Shown: piece by piece, positions 17,984 through 27,194 of the stretch | How the letters are laid out: the number at the start of each line of letters is the position of its first letter | Position numbering within the stretch: position 1 is the stretch's first letter | DNA from: Brevundimonas sp. A19_0 | Lineage (GTDB): Bacteria; Pseudomonadota; Alphaproteobacteria; Caulobacterales; Caulobacteraceae | Length of the DNA stretch: 64,000 nucleotides | Assembly: GCF_017744255.1 (NCBI RefSeq) | Contig: NZ_JAGHQP010000006.1 | Location: forward strand, 1-64,000 | Direction of reading: 5' to 3' | The notes under the pieces: model-generated | The model's input: only the letters and a program-made list of their open reading frames with translations | The model's database searches: none | Told to the model about the DNA's origin: nothing | Translations under genes and position numbers: made by a program

Positions 17984-18294
17984 CGCTCCCTCCCTGCCGT
18001 CAGCACGGCGCGGCCCAGTGGTGATGGGAGAAAGTCGATCACGCGGCGGCGGCCGGTGACGATCTCGAAAGTAGCGGCCATATCGGGTTGCAAGACGACG
18101 CCCTCCCCTGATGCATCCCGAGTTGCCCAGGAGACAACCCTTACATGCGCAGGGAACCTCAACCGGCGGCGTTCGTCTACTATCGCGTCGCGAGGAACGT
18201 GTACGACTTCATCCGCTTGAGCCTCCGTTCGCTGAATGGATAAGCTTCGAGCTTTGTGATCGCCCCCGTTCAGGGCTTGGCGAACAGGTCCCAC
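17980..18294 (-). pseudogene. 3' fragment of an HlyD-family membrane fusion protein
   Basis: The frame encodes the last 80 or so residues of an HlyD/EmrA-like adaptor for type I secretion: VVHVPRDAIVDERRRLRF, then VLQPDMAATFEIVTG and RRRVIDFLPSPL, which corresponds to the usual PGM.A.v.i.TG-R-v-dYL.SP ending. The roughly 350 residues expected upstream are missing; instead the frame runs into the second copy of the SDR 3' end. It is judged a truncated relic. No ABC transporter gene is nearby. Confidence 0.7.
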
Positions 18295-18353
18295 CAGTGA
18301 TGGTCAGCTTCAGGAAGTGGAGAGCTTCAGGAGCCTGAGTTCCGGCGGCAGGG
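18279..18353. repeat. 75-bp direct repeat, copy 2 (relic of SDR 3' end)
   Basis: On the plus strand this still reads GEQVPPVMVSFRKWRASGA-stop, compared with GDQVPPVMESFREWKASRA-stop at the true SDR end. It overlaps the 3' end of the minus-strand hypothetical gene at 18310-18984, whose last residues it encodes. Confidence 0.75.
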
Positions 18354-18984
18354 AGTCCCAGCCGCCCAGACCCAGCATGTGTAGGCCGACGTCACGAACC
18401 GGTTCGTCCTGTGCCCACTGGCGATAGTGATATCGATAGCCGTGCTCGGGATCGGACGTTTCCACGATCCACGACATTCCGTCGATCACGCCATCGCTAC
18501 AGCCGGTTGACGCCGCTTCGAGCAGTCCGGAGTCGGCCAGCACAGAATTCAGCGACCGGGCCTCGTCATCGGACAGCAGGCGGACACGCGCTCCCGAGAA
18601 TCGGCCCTTCCTTTCCCAGTCGTAGTCCGGCGGCGCGAGGCGCCTCTCGGTCATCACCAGACGACCGTCGTCCCGCGTCTCCACCCGCACCGCAATCGGT
18701 GGGTGGAAGCTGGGTATGAGGGTGAAGCGGACGGATCTCGGTGAGCCCGCCGGGCGCTGAAACAGGGATGGCTCTTCCAGATCGGCCAGCACGCCCGAGA
18801 ACCAGGCGGCGTGAAAGTCGTCCTGAACCGGTTCGCGAGTCTGAAAGCCGTGGAGCTCGCAGTCGTTGACCTGCTTCTGAAACTCGGGCGGGAAATAGAG
18901 GACCCGGCGATTGCTGTACCAACCGGTAAACAGCGCGGCGGCCAGCACCAGCAAGGTCAGCAGAACGGCGACACCTCTGGTCAT
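18310..18984 (-). CDS. membrane-anchored hypothetical protein
   Basis: A 224-residue protein with one N-terminal transmembrane segment or uncleaved signal (about residues 5-23: VAVLLTLLVLAAALFTGWY) and a soluble, probably periplasmic remainder. No family was recognised. Two cysteines lie in NDCELHG and STGCSDG. The last 12 codons are encoded within the second copy of the 75-bp repeat, so its native C-terminus may overlap an ancestral convergent gene. It is followed in the same direction by nothing obvious. Confidence 0.7.
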   Translation of the reverse strand: MTRGVAVLLTLLVLAAALFTGWYSNRRVLYFPPEFQKQVNDCELHGFQTREPVQDDFHAAWFSGVLADLEEPSLFQRPAGSPRSVRFTLIPSFHPPIAVRVETRDDGRLVMTERRLAPPDYDWERKGRFSGARVRLLSDDEARSLNSVLADSGLLEAASTGCSDGVIDGMSWIVETSDPEHGYRYHYRQWAQDEPVRDVGLHMLGLGGWDSLPPELRLLKLSTS

Positions 18985-18990
18985 CGACGT

Positions 18991-19497
18991 CTAGGGCTCC
19001 GGCAGGACCGGCGGCGAGTCATTCCAGTAGGTCAGGTGGTTTGCCCAGATCGTGTGCGTCCGCGCCTGTGTCAGCTCAAGTCGGCAGCCCAGCCATACGA
19101 TCGTCCGGATCGTGCCGCCCTTGACGTCCTCGTAGACGGCCAGGCACGCCTGATTGGCATACTCGGCCCATGCAATCTGGGACGCTTCCAGATAGCGGGC
19201 GCTCTCCACCGGCTCCGGGCCGGTGGCTTCCTGGTCCGAGAGACCGGCGCGTTCGAGCGCCGCATCCAGGTACTTGAACATCTGCTCTTCAGCCCGGGCA
19301 AGGTCGAGGGCGCCACAGGCGTTCATCTCCAGCGTGGTCATCGCCTCCGCACAATCGGTGACGTCGAACTCTGCAACGCGCGCTTCGGCCGCTTCGACGG
19401 CGCGGCGGCCACAGGTAAGGCGCTCTTTCGCGGCGACCTCATGACAGCTGACAGGGTCCGCCTGAAGCAGGGCCAGCGCCATCAGAGTTGCGATCAT
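18991..19497 (-). CDS. secreted LprI-like (DUF1311) protein
   Basis: A 168-residue protein with a short signal-like N-terminus and six cysteines. The core DCAEAMTTLEMNACGALDLARAEEQMFKYLDAALERA, with YLEASQIAWAEYANQACLAVYE further on and a final GCRLELTQART, matches the LprI/DUF1311 pattern of small secreted proteins (the namesake is a lysozyme inhibitor in mycobacteria). The actual role here is unknown. It is immediately upstream (same strand) of the membrane-anchored hypothetical gene, spaced by 6 bases. Confidence 0.8.
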   Translation of the reverse strand: MIATLMALALLQADPVSCHEVAAKERLTCGRRAVEAAEARVAEFDVTDCAEAMTTLEMNACGALDLARAEEQMFKYLDAALERAGLSDQEATGPEPVESARYLEASQIAWAEYANQACLAVYEDVKGGTIRTIVWLGCRLELTQARTHTIWANHLTYWNDSPPVLPEP

Positions 19498-19535
19498 GGT
19501 CGGCCCTCCTCCGGCTTGATCCGGCTGACCTTACC

Positions 19536-21161
19536 CTACTTCTTCGGCGCGTGCTTCTGGCCGGTGCGGATGCGGCCGGAGCGGCTGACCTGGCGGGCGC
19601 CACCGCGAGCGCCCTTCTGGATGGCCACGCTCTGGCCGGCCTTCTTGGAAGAGCGCGCCTTCAGGCCGCTGATGACCTTGGGCTTGGGACCGCTGGCCTT
19701 CTTCTGCTCCAGAGCTTTGCCGGGCAGGTTCGAGAGGGCTTCGGCCTTTTCGGCCTTCTTGATCCGCCGCGGAGCGGTCTTGGCCGTGCCCTTGTAGCGT
19801 TCCGGTCCCGACTTGGCCCCGCCCTCGGCATAGGGGTTGGCCCCGCCCGACTTGACCGTCAGGCGGATCGGCGTACCTGGCAGATCAAAACTCTCGCGCA
19901 GAGTGTTGATCAGATAGCGTTTATAGGTGTCAGGCATGGCCGAGGCCCGGCTGGCGAACAGCACGAAGGTGGGCGGCCGGGCCTTGGTCTGGGCCATGTA
20001 TTTCGGCTTGATACGTTTGCCGTCGACGGCGGGCGGCGGGTGCCGCTGGGTCGCCATGGCCAGCCAGTCGTTCAGGTCGCGGGTCTTGACCTTCACCGAC
20101 CAGGTCTCGTGGGCCTTGATGATGGCCGGCATCAGCCGGTCGACGCCCCAGCCGGAATGGGCCGACAGGGCGACGAAGGGCGTGCCGCGCAGCTGCGGCA
20201 GCTTGCTGTCGGCCAGACGGGTCAGTTCGGCCAGACGCGCCTGGGGCTCTTCCTCGAGGTCCCATTTGGAGGCGACATAGACCAGCGCCCGGCCCTCGCG
20301 CTCGACCAGATCGGCCAGCTGCAGGTCCTGGATGTCGAAGGCGTTGTCCTTGTCCATCACCAGCACGACGACCTCGGCGAAGGTGATGGCGCGCAGGGTG
20401 TCGGCGACCGACAGCTTCTCGAGCTTCTCCTGCACCCGCGCCTTGCGCCGCAGGCCGGCGGTGTCGACGAAGCGGACGGCCCGGCCCTCCCACTCCCAGT
20501 CCACCGAAATGGAGTCGCGCGTGATGCCGGCTTCGGGGCCGGTCAGCAGACGGTCCTCGCCCAGCATCCGGTTGACCAGGGTCGACTTGCCCGCATTCGG
20601 GCGGCCGATGACGGCGATGCGGATCGGCTTGTCGGCCTCATCCTCGTCGTCATCGACGAAGGATTCCTGCCCGGCCGCGGCGACCAGCGCGGCATAGAGA
20701 TCCGCCATGCCCTCGCCATGCTCGGCCGAAAGCGGCACCGGTTCGCCAAAGCCCAGCGAGTGGGCCTCGCCCACGCCGCCGCCGCTCTCGCGGCTTTCCG
20801 ACTTGTTGGCGACCAGCACGACCGGCTTGGGCTGACGCCGCAGGCGTTCGGCAAAGATGCGGTCCAGCGGGGTCACCCCGTCGCGCGCATCCATCATGAA
20901 CAGGATCAGATCGCCGTCGCTGATGGCGGCCTCGGTCTGCTCGCGCATCCGCGATTCCAGACTGTCGTCGGTGATGTCCTCAAAGCCTGCCGTGTCGATC
21001 AGGGTCAGGTCCAGATCGCCGAGGGTGCCCTTGGCATAGCGGCGGTCGCGGGTCACGCCCGGCCGGTCATCGACCAGCGCGAGACGCTTTCCCACCAGCC
21101 TGTTGAACAGGGTGGACTTACCCACATTGGGGCGGCCGACAATGGCGAGTTTCAGGGCCAT
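19536..21161 (-). CDS. der: ribosome biogenesis GTPase Der
   Basis: EngA/Der has two tandem GTPase domains and a KH-like domain, and helps assemble the 50S subunit. G1 motifs [12 protein letters not shown] (residues about 8-19) and [12 protein letters not shown] (about 185-196) are both intact, with DTAGF and DTAGL G3 motifs and NKSE/SKWD at the G4 positions. The KH-like domain ends around residue 450. The remaining roughly 90 residues are a Lys/Arg/Gly/Ala-rich basic tail, longer than in E. coli and probably RNA-binding. It is followed upstream by bamB and the YfgM-like gene, a common arrangement. Confidence 0.95.
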   Translation of the reverse strand: MALKLAIVGRPNVGKSTLFNRLVGKRLALVDDRPGVTRDRRYAKGTLGDLDLTLIDTAGFEDITDDSLESRMREQTEAAISDGDLILFMMDARDGVTPLDRIFAERLRRQPKPVVLVANKSESRESGGGVGEAHSLGFGEPVPLSAEHGEGMADLYAALVAAAGQESFVDDDEDEADKPIRIAVIGRPNAGKSTLVNRMLGEDRLLTGPEAGITRDSISVDWEWEGRAVRFVDTAGLRRKARVQEKLEKLSVADTLRAITFAEVVVLVMDKDNAFDIQDLQLADLVEREGRALVYVASKWDLEEEPQARLAELTRLADSKLPQLRGTPFVALSAHSGWGVDRLMPAIIKAHETWSVKVKTRDLNDWLAMATQRHPPPAVDGKRIKPKYMAQTKARPPTFVLFASRASAMPDTYKRYLINTLRESFDLPGTPIRLTVKSGGANPYAEGGAKSGPERYKGTAKTAPRRIKKAEKAEALSNLPGKALEQKKASGPKPKVISGLKARSSKKAGQSVAIQKGARGGARQVSRSGRIRTGQKHAPKK

Positions 21162-21201
21162 ATCGGCGTCTAGCCTGTTTCTGGCGTGGCTGGAAGGCAG
21201 A

Positions 21202-22578
21202 TCAGCGGATGCTGATCAGCTCGCCCCGATCGGTGACGACCAGCAGGGCCCCGTTGTAGGCGCTCGGCGCGACATAGGCGGGGGCGCCCAGACGCAGGGT
21301 CGCGGTGACCTCGCCCGTCTTGGGGTTGAGGGCCACCAGCTCACCGTCCGAGTTGGTAAGCACCAGCCGGTTCGACGCCAGAATCGGGCCCGACCAGGTC
21401 GGACGCACGGTGCGGTCGAAGAAGCCGAGGAAGCCGCCTTCCTGACGCACGCGGCCTTCGTTCAGGTCACGCGTCCAGTAGACCTGGCCCGACTCGCGGT
21501 TGACCACGGTCAGCTCGCCCAGCTTGGACACCACATAGACCACGTCACCGACGGGCAGCGGCGCATTGACCGAAGCGATCGGCACCTGCCAGCGCGGCTG
21601 GCCGCTGCGGACATCCATGGAGGCGAGGACGCCCGCGTGGCTGACCGCATAGACGAAGCCACGGCTGACGACCGGGCGACCGGCAATGTCACGAATGTCC
21701 GACAGGGCGCTGGTGCGGGTCGAACGCGACAGCTCCTGTTGCCAGACCGGCTGGCCGGTCGAGGCACGCAGGGCGAACACTTCCCCGGAAGACATCGGCG
21801 CGATGACCGTGTCGCCCGTCACCGCCGGGCTGGAGGCGCGCATGATGCGGGCCGGCTCGACAATGCCGCGGTAGGACCATTCGACCTGACCGGTCTGGGT
21901 GTTGAAGGCGATGATCTGGTTGTCGATGTCGACCACATAGACCCGGGCGCCTGAAACGGTGGGGGCGCCGTGGATCGGCACGTCCACGGGCGTCTGCCAC
22001 AACATGGCACCGGTCGACTGGTCGAAGGCCGTCATGGTGCGATAGCCCGACGACACGAACACCTTTCCGCCGCCAAGGGCCACGCCGCCGCCAAAGCCGC
22101 CGCCTTCACGCCCCTCGGGCTTGACCGAGGCACGCCAGGCTACAGCCCCCGTCTGGGCGTCGACAGCCGAGACCGTGGCCTCGCCGTCCATGACGAAGAT
22201 GCGGCCGTTCTCGGCGACCGGCTGGGCCATGATCTGACGGGTGCGCGCCGAACCGGCCCCGATGTCACGGCGCCAGGCGATGGTGAAGTCGGCGCCTGCG
22301 ATCGCGTGCTCGATCGCATTCTCGGGCGTGCCGCCCGGCGCGGGCCAGGACACGACGGCTTGCGGGCCCGGCAGGAAGAAGTCACGACCGGCCAGTGCCG
22401 GCGACGGCACGAGTGCCTGGTCGAACTCGAGAACCGACAGGCGTTCCCCTTCCGAGGCCACCGCATCGGCCGCCGCAGAGCGCCCGAGATTGAACGGCAG
22501 CAGATTGCTGACCGTGCCACAGGCCGTGACGGTGAGGGCAGCGCCACAGACCATGAGTGTTCTGGCGAACCGGTTCAT
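21202..22578 (-). CDS. bamB: outer membrane assembly lipoprotein BamB
   Basis: PQQ-type beta-propeller lipoprotein of the BAM complex, which inserts beta-barrels in the outer membrane. The ATG at 22578 gives a signal peptide with lipobox T-A-C (near residue 20) and is preceded by AGGAG. Repeats of the form [66 protein letters not shown] and [11 protein letters not shown] mark the blades. The 458-residue length is slightly above E. coli BamB. Gene order YfgM-like, bamB, der is the classical cluster. Confidence 0.93.
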   Translation of the reverse strand: MNRFARTLMVCGAALTVTACGTVSNLLPFNLGRSAAADAVASEGERLSVLEFDQALVPSPALAGRDFFLPGPQAVVSWPAPGGTPENAIEHAIAGADFTIAWRRDIGAGSARTRQIMAQPVAENGRIFVMDGEATVSAVDAQTGAVAWRASVKPEGREGGGFGGGVALGGGKVFVSSGYRTMTAFDQSTGAMLWQTPVDVPIHGAPTVSGARVYVVDIDNQIIAFNTQTGQVEWSYRGIVEPARIMRASSPAVTGDTVIAPMSSGEVFALRASTGQPVWQQELSRSTRTSALSDIRDIAGRPVVSRGFVYAVSHAGVLASMDVRSGQPRWQVPIASVNAPLPVGDVVYVVSKLGELTVVNRESGQVYWTRDLNEGRVRQEGGFLGFFDRTVRPTWSGPILASNRLVLTNSDGELVALNPKTGEVTATLRLGAPAYVAPSAYNGALLVVTDRGELISIR

Positions 22579-22601
22579 TGGAGAACTCCTGAACTGTGAC
22601 G

Positions 22602-23366
22602 TCATTCGGCGGCCGGAGCCTGGGCTTCCGCCGGCGATCCCTCGCCCGGTGCGGCCTCGGGCGAGACAACCTCGGGGGCAGCCGACTGGGCTTCCAGCAC
22701 CTGTCCAATGCTACCCAGCGTGCCGGCATCGATCATGCCGATGGCCGCCTGGGCCCGCTGGCGGATCGTGTCCGGCACATCCTGGCCCAGCTGCAGCTGA
22801 ACAAAGGTGGCGCGCGCCTCGGTCGTCTTGCCGTGCTGGATCTGCGCCATGGCCAGCGCTTCAAGCGCTTCGGCACGGAAGGGGCGCCCCTCGCGGGTCA
22901 GCGGGGTCAGACGCTTTTCAACATCCTCGTAGCTGGCGTCCGTATCGATCACCAGCAGGGCGGCCTTGAAGGCCGAAGAGTCCGACATCAGCGGGTCGCC
23001 GATCGCCTTGGCCGACTGGTCCAGGAGATCGATCGCGTCATCTGTCCGGTTGGACGTCAGCGCCAGGCCGGCGCGCTGCGCCAGGGCCATCGACTTGTAG
23101 GCGCCATTGCCCATCTGGGCGGCTTCCTGGAAGGCCGACTCGGCCGCGGCCAGATCATTCGAGCGCAGGGCCTCGATGCCGCGCTCATAGGCGACCGACG
23201 CCTTTCCGGCGCGCGAGGTCTCATTGGCCTGCCAGCCCCACCAGCCCAAGGCCGCCATCAGCGCCAGCAGCAGCACGCCACCCAGCACCGGCAGCCAGGT
23301 CCTGGCCAGACGCTTGTAGCGTTCGGAGCGAAGCTCCTCCTCGACCTGCTCGAAGATATCCGTCAC
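22602..23366 (-). CDS. YfgM-like tetratricopeptide membrane protein
   Basis: An inner-membrane protein with a short cytoplasmic N-terminus (TDIFEQVEEELRSERYKRL), one transmembrane segment (about residues 25-45, WLPVLGGVLLLALMAALGWWGW) and a periplasmic TPR region. YfgM in E. coli associates with the SecYEG translocon and the PpiD chaperone. A Pro/Ala/Glu-rich tail ends the protein. The GTG at 23366 (VTDIFEQ) is preferred, as relatives begin TDIF; a GTG at 23375 is also possible. It lies 23 bases upstream of bamB. Confidence 0.88.
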   Translation of the reverse strand: MTDIFEQVEEELRSERYKRLARTWLPVLGGVLLLALMAALGWWGWQANETSRAGKASVAYERGIEALRSNDLAAAESAFQEAAQMGNGAYKSMALAQRAGLALTSNRTDDAIDLLDQSAKAIGDPLMSDSSAFKAALLVIDTDASYEDVEKRLTPLTREGRPFRAEALEALAMAQIQHGKTTEARATFVQLQLGQDVPDTIRQRAQAAIGMIDAGTLGSIGQVLEAQSAAPEVVSPEAAPGEGSPAEAQAPAAE

Positions 23367-23483
23367 GAAAAGCACGCCCCAAGTCGTTGTTCAGAGTTCG
23401 GCGCGACCCTAGAGCATTTTCCGCCCGGGTCGAGACGTCCCCCCTTGAAAAAAACCGCATAATCGTCCGTCGCGGATTGCCCG

Positions 23484-24320
23484 CTAGGTGCCGACCGGCT
23501 TGCGCGAGAAATAGGTCTCGACTTCGGCAGGAAAACGGCGGGCCCGCACGTCATCGGCATAGGCCGCCACGCCCTCGACGATATGGCCGCGCATATCGCC
23601 ATAGCGACGCACGAATTTGGGCGTCCAGTCGAACAGGCCCAACATGTCCGGCGTCACCAGAATCTGGCCGTCGCACTCGGCCGAGGCCCCGATCCCGACG
23701 GTCGGGACGGGGATGGCACGGGTGATCTCGCCCGCCAGATCCGCCGCCACACCCTCGATGACCACGGCAAAGGCCCCGGCATCGGCGGTGGCCTCGGCCT
23801 CGGCCATGACCCTGAGGCGTTCCGACTCGGTCCGCCCCTTGGCCTTGAACCCGCCCTCGGTCAGCACCGCCTGGGGGCGCAGCCCCACATGGCCCATGAC
23901 CGGAATGCCCCGCTCGACCAGATAGGCGATGGTCTGGGGGACAGTCGGGCCGCTTTCCAGCTTGACCCCCTGGGCGCCGGTTTCCTTCATCACCCGGGCG
24001 CAGTTCTCATAGGCCAGCTCCTTGCCGCCCTCATAGCTGCCGAACGGCATGTCGACGACCACCATGGCCCGCCGCGCGCCCCGCATGACGGCCTGGCCGT
24101 GCAGGATCATCATCTCCAGGGTCACGCCGACGGTGTTGGGCAGGCCGTGGACCACCATGCCGACGCTGTCCCCGACCAGCAGAAGGTCGCAATGATCGTC
24201 CAGCAGGGCCGCGGTCGGTGCGTCATAGGCCGTCAGGCAGACCAGGGGCTCCTTGCCCTTGCGGGCCTGGATGTCCGGCGCCGCCAGTCGGCGGACGGTT
24301 TCCTGTTTCTGGCTCGACAT
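23484..24320 (-). CDS. panB: 3-methyl-2-oxobutanoate hydroxymethyltransferase
   Basis: Ketopantoate hydroxymethyltransferase, which adds a one-carbon unit from methylene-tetrahydrofolate to alpha-ketoisovalerate in pantothenate synthesis. Family blocks: CLTAYDAPTAALLDDHCDLLLVGDS, VVVDMPFGSYEGG, VKLESG, PVMGHVGLRPQAVL and GIGASAECDGQILVTPDMLG (with its metal- and substrate-binding residues). The length of 278 is typical. panC is at 4.1 kb. Confidence 0.96.
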   Translation of the reverse strand: MSSQKQETVRRLAAPDIQARKGKEPLVCLTAYDAPTAALLDDHCDLLLVGDSVGMVVHGLPNTVGVTLEMMILHGQAVMRGARRAMVVVDMPFGSYEGGKELAYENCARVMKETGAQGVKLESGPTVPQTIAYLVERGIPVMGHVGLRPQAVLTEGGFKAKGRTESERLRVMAEAEATADAGAFAVVIEGVAADLAGEITRAIPVPTVGIGASAECDGQILVTPDMLGLFDWTPKFVRRYGDMRGHIVEGVAAYADDVRARRFPAEVETYFSRKPVGT

Positions 24321-24385
24321 AGTGGGCTCCCGGTCGGCTTTTGCGGTGCAGCATAGCCCCGGACGCCCGCGGCGTCACCCGCCGC

Positions 24386-24805
24386 TCAGACGTCCTGCGA
24401 CAGGCGCACCGCTCCGGCGAGCGCCAGGGCGACCAGCGCGCCGGCGGCGATCCAGAACATCTGCATGCTGCCCATGCCGCCGAGCGTCAGGTCTGCCACG
24501 CCCCAGCTGTCCAGAACCCCGTGGATCGCGGTCGCAAGATCCATATTGACCGAGCGGGAGGCCGATTCCGCCATCTGGACGCCCGGCACGGTTTCGGCAC
24601 CGGAGAGATCGACATCCAGGCTCAGCATTTCCCGGAGCGCCAGCACACCGCCCACGGCTCCGGCGACACCCAAGCCGGCGGCGCGCCAACGGGCACCGGA
24701 CTGCAGTCGCGTCTCGACACTGGCCACGAACAGGGGGGTGTCGGCCATCGGGGCCGCGCGCTCGAAGGCGCGCTCGATGAAGGGGTCGAACTCATCCGCT
24801 GACAT
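24386..24805 (-). CDS. small membrane protein, probable anti-sigma partner
   Basis: A 139-residue protein with two hydrophobic segments (about residues 44-60 and 112-132) and an acidic N-terminus MSADEFDPFIERAFERA. Its start overlaps the ECF sigma gene stop by 14 bases, the usual position for a cognate membrane anti-sigma factor. No zinc-binding HxxxCxxC motif is visible, so it is not a ZAS-type anti-sigma. The role is inferred from context. Confidence 0.7.
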   Translation of the reverse strand: MSADEFDPFIERAFERAAPMADTPLFVASVETRLQSGARWRAAGLGVAGAVGGVLALREMLSLDVDLSGAETVPGVQMAESASRSVNMDLATAIHGVLDSWGVADLTLGGMGSMQMFWIAAGALVALALAGAVRLSQDV

Positions 24806-25355
24806 GTGACGCCCCCCCGCTTTCGCCCATCCCCGGATCGAGGATCTGGCGGAGTTTATCCAGACCACGTTTGACATGAGACTTCACCGTTCCAAGCGGC
24901 AGATTTAGGGCAGTCGCGATCTCCGGATGGGTCATGCCGGCGCCGTGACCGAGGGAGACGCACAGACGCTCCACCTCACTCAGGGTCTGCAGGGCCGCAT
25001 CCAGGTCGAACCGCCCGAGTGGGTCGACGCTGACCGCCTCGTCCCCGGCCGCATCTTCGGAGACATAGCGGGCTTCCCTGTCGCGCCGCTTCAGATAGAG
25101 CCGCGCCGCGATACGCCGGACCCAGGCGGAGAAAGTCCCCTCCCCGCGAAATTCGGCACTCCGCTCGAAGGCGACGATGAAGGCGTCCTGCGCAATATCG
25201 TCGGCCAGGGCGGGCTGCGCCCCCATCCGGCGAAGCAGGGCGCGGACCGACGAGGAGTGCCGGCGCACCAGTTCACCGAAGGCCGCGCGGTCGCTGGCCG
25301 CCGCCAGGGCGGCCAGCTCTACATCGTGCCGGTCGGACAGGCCGGATCGGGTCAT
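24792..25355 (-). CDS. ECF RNA polymerase sigma factor
   Basis: A 187-residue extracytoplasmic-function sigma factor. Region 2 includes ALLRRMGAQPALADDIAQDAFIVAFERSAEFRGEGTFSAWVRRIAARLYLKRRD. Region 4 is LQTLSEVERLCVSLGHGAGMTHPEIATALNLPLGTVKSHVKRGLDKLRQIL, with a helix-turn-helix. It is followed by an overlapping small membrane protein and preceded by a DUF6249-like membrane protein, a frequent three-gene module in Caulobacterales. The target regulon is unknown. Confidence 0.92.
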   Translation of the reverse strand: MTRSGLSDRHDVELAALAAASDRAAFGELVRRHSSSVRALLRRMGAQPALADDIAQDAFIVAFERSAEFRGEGTFSAWVRRIAARLYLKRRDREARYVSEDAAGDEAVSVDPLGRFDLDAALQTLSEVERLCVSLGHGAGMTHPEIATALNLPLGTVKSHVKRGLDKLRQILDPGMGESGGASHVSG

Positions 25356-25381
25356 GACATTCGTCCCCTCGGATCCCGACC

Positions 25382-25780
25382 TCAGTCCACGTTTTTGTTG
25401 AAGAAGCTCAGCACCAGGAAGGCCAGGCCGATGGTGGCCGGGATCACGGCGAAGGCCAGCATGCCGTCACCGACGTTGTCGCTCCAGTTGCGATCGCCCA
25501 GGTCCTGGACCAGGCCGAACCCGGCGATGCCGATCCCGACGGCCAGCCACATCACGCCGCGGCGGATGTCCCGGGTGCGCGACGGCAGGTTCTTGGTGAT
25601 GTCCTTGCTCAGGGCGTCGATCACTTCCGGCGGCAGGGGCTGACCCTTGTCGATCGCGGTCCTGACCGTGGCCTGAATCTCGCGGCGTTCGCGGCTCTTC
25701 AGCCAGCTCGGTCCGACAACAATGGCCGTGATAGTGCCGAACACCGCCAGAATGGCCACGACGGGAATGAAGTCTTCCAT
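25382..25780 (-). CDS. DUF6249-like membrane protein
   Basis: A 132-residue inner-membrane protein with an N-terminal segment (IPVVAILAVFGTITAIVVGPSWL) and two C-terminal segments (GVMWLAVGIGIAGFGLVQDLG and LAFAVIPATIGLAFLVLSFF). The central ATVRTAIDKGQPLPPEVIDAL block is characteristic of small proteins (DUF6249 type) found beside ECF sigma operons. It lies 26 bases upstream of the sigma gene, on the same strand, so it is likely the first gene of that operon. Confidence 0.8.
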   Translation of the reverse strand: MEDFIPVVAILAVFGTITAIVVGPSWLKSRERREIQATVRTAIDKGQPLPPEVIDALSKDITKNLPSRTRDIRRGVMWLAVGIGIAGFGLVQDLGDRNWSDNVGDGMLAFAVIPATIGLAFLVLSFFNKNVD

Positions 25781-25917
25781 GACTAATCCTCTCAGGGGCC
25801 TGAAACAGAATGTTCCCGGCTTCTATGGGGGAAGAGGCGCCGACAGGGTTGAACAGATGCGATGCCCCGGGTGAAATCTTCGTAAGGTTGGCACGGCCGA
25901 CCGGAAAGGCTCCCCTC

Positions 25918-26730
25918 ATGACCACGCGCCGCCGGCTTCTTGCCGCCCTGCCCGCCCTGTCGTTCGCCGCCTGTGCCGGCCTGCCGTCCCGCAATGCCGC
26001 GGGGCCCACCGTCGCCACCTTCAACATCTGGCACGACCAGGGTGACTGGCCCGCCCGCCTGCCGCTGGTCGAGGCCACCCTGCGCGCCGCAAACGCGGAT
26101 GTCATCGGCCTTCAGGAGATCCTCCAGGATGGCGCCGCCCTGCCCAATCAGGCGCAGACCTTGGCCGACCGGCTGGGCATGCAGATGGTCTTCAGCTCGG
26201 TCGACGACGCGGACCGCCCGCGGCGCTATGGCAATGCCCTGCTCTCCCGGCTGCCGATAATTGACTACGACTGGGTCAAGCTGGAGCCCCTCGATGACTA
26301 CCGCACAGCCCAGCGCATCCGCTGCCGGACGGCCGACGGTCGCGTCGTCGACTTCGCCAATACCCATTTCCATCACACGCCCGAGGGCGGCGCGATCCGG
26401 GCCCGCCAGATCGCCCATCTGCTGGAGTGGCTGCCGAACGACGGCGTGCCGCTGATCCTGACCGGCGACCTCAATGCGCCGCTCGACAATCCGGAAATGG
26501 CGCCCCTCCGCGCCCGCTTCTCCGAAGCCCTGCGCACCGTCCACCCCGATCAGGCCGACCGAACCACGCTCAACACCGCGCTCGGCCACCGCTCGGTCCA
26601 GATCGACCACATCCTGTACGATGCCGGCGCGTTCCGCCCGGTAGAGGCCGCCATTCTCGGCGATCAGCCGGTCGGCGATGTCTGGCCCTCGGACCACTTC
26701 GCCAAGATGGCCCGGTTTGTCGGCGTCTAG
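25918..26730 (+). CDS. endonuclease/exonuclease/phosphatase family protein, exported
   Basis: A 270-residue EEP-fold hydrolase. The N-terminus MTTRRRLLAALPALSFAACAG looks like a twin-arginine/lipoprotein-type signal. Conserved residues of the fold are seen in ATFNIWHD, IGLQEI, ANTHFHH, TGDLNAP and the final PSDHF. It may be a phosphodiesterase or nuclease at the cell envelope; the substrate is unknown. The ATG at 25918 was picked because it starts the signal peptide; a longer frame is possible. It converges with the ArsC-like gene, overlapping by 4 bases. Confidence 0.85.
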   Translation: MTTRRRLLAALPALSFAACAGLPSRNAAGPTVATFNIWHDQGDWPARLPLVEATLRAANADVIGLQEILQDGAALPNQAQTLADRLGMQMVFSSVDDADRPRRYGNALLSRLPIIDYDWVKLEPLDDYRTAQRIRCRTADGRVVDFANTHFHHTPEGGAIRARQIAHLLEWLPNDGVPLILTGDLNAPLDNPEMAPLRARFSEALRTVHPDQADRTTLNTALGHRSVQIDHILYDAGAFRPVEAAILGDQPVGDVWPSDHFAKMARFVGV

Positions 26731-27074
26731 CCCAGCGCGGACTTCCACTCGTCCGGCTTGAACCCGACCAGCAGCGTCCTGCCCGTCTCGACCACCGGCC
26801 GCTTGATCATCGAAGGCTGGGCCAGCATCAGCGCCACCGCCTTGTCAGCATTCAGGTAGGCCTTGTCCGCGTCGGGCAGCTTCCGAAACGTGGTGCCGGC
26901 GCGGTTGAGCAGCCTTTCCCAGCCCACCTGATCCACCCAGCCGCGCAGGCGCCCCTCGTCGATCCCCGCCTTCTTGTAGTCGTGGAAGGCGTAGGCATGC
27001 CCTTCCCCGTCCAGCCAGACCCGCGCCTTCTTGACCGTGTCGCAATTGGGAATGCCGTAGAGGGTGAGGGTCAT
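26727..27074 (-). CDS. ArsC/Spx family protein (YffB type)
   Basis: A 115-residue thioredoxin-fold protein of the ArsC/Spx family, close to E. coli YffB. It has a single catalytic-type Cys in GIPNCDTVKKARVWL, followed by FHDYKKAGIDEGRLRGWV and PSMIKRPVVETG. The arsenate reductase function is not implied; YffB-type proteins are thought to be glutathione-dependent thiol reductases. The ATG at 27074 is chosen as upstream in-frame sequence lacks family similarity. Confidence 0.9.
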   Translation of the reverse strand: MTLTLYGIPNCDTVKKARVWLDGEGHAYAFHDYKKAGIDEGRLRGWVDQVGWERLLNRAGTTFRKLPDADKAYLNADKAVALMLAQPSMIKRPVVETGRTLLVGFKPDEWKSALG

Positions 27075-27194
27075 GGGGAGCTCCTGTGAATCACGGGGCG
27101 CGATCCTGCCGCCTCCGAAGGGTCCCGACCACCTCTTGCCCGTCGCGTACCGATTCACCTCGCCCCCGGCCGCCGGTGCAGCTATGTCCGAACC

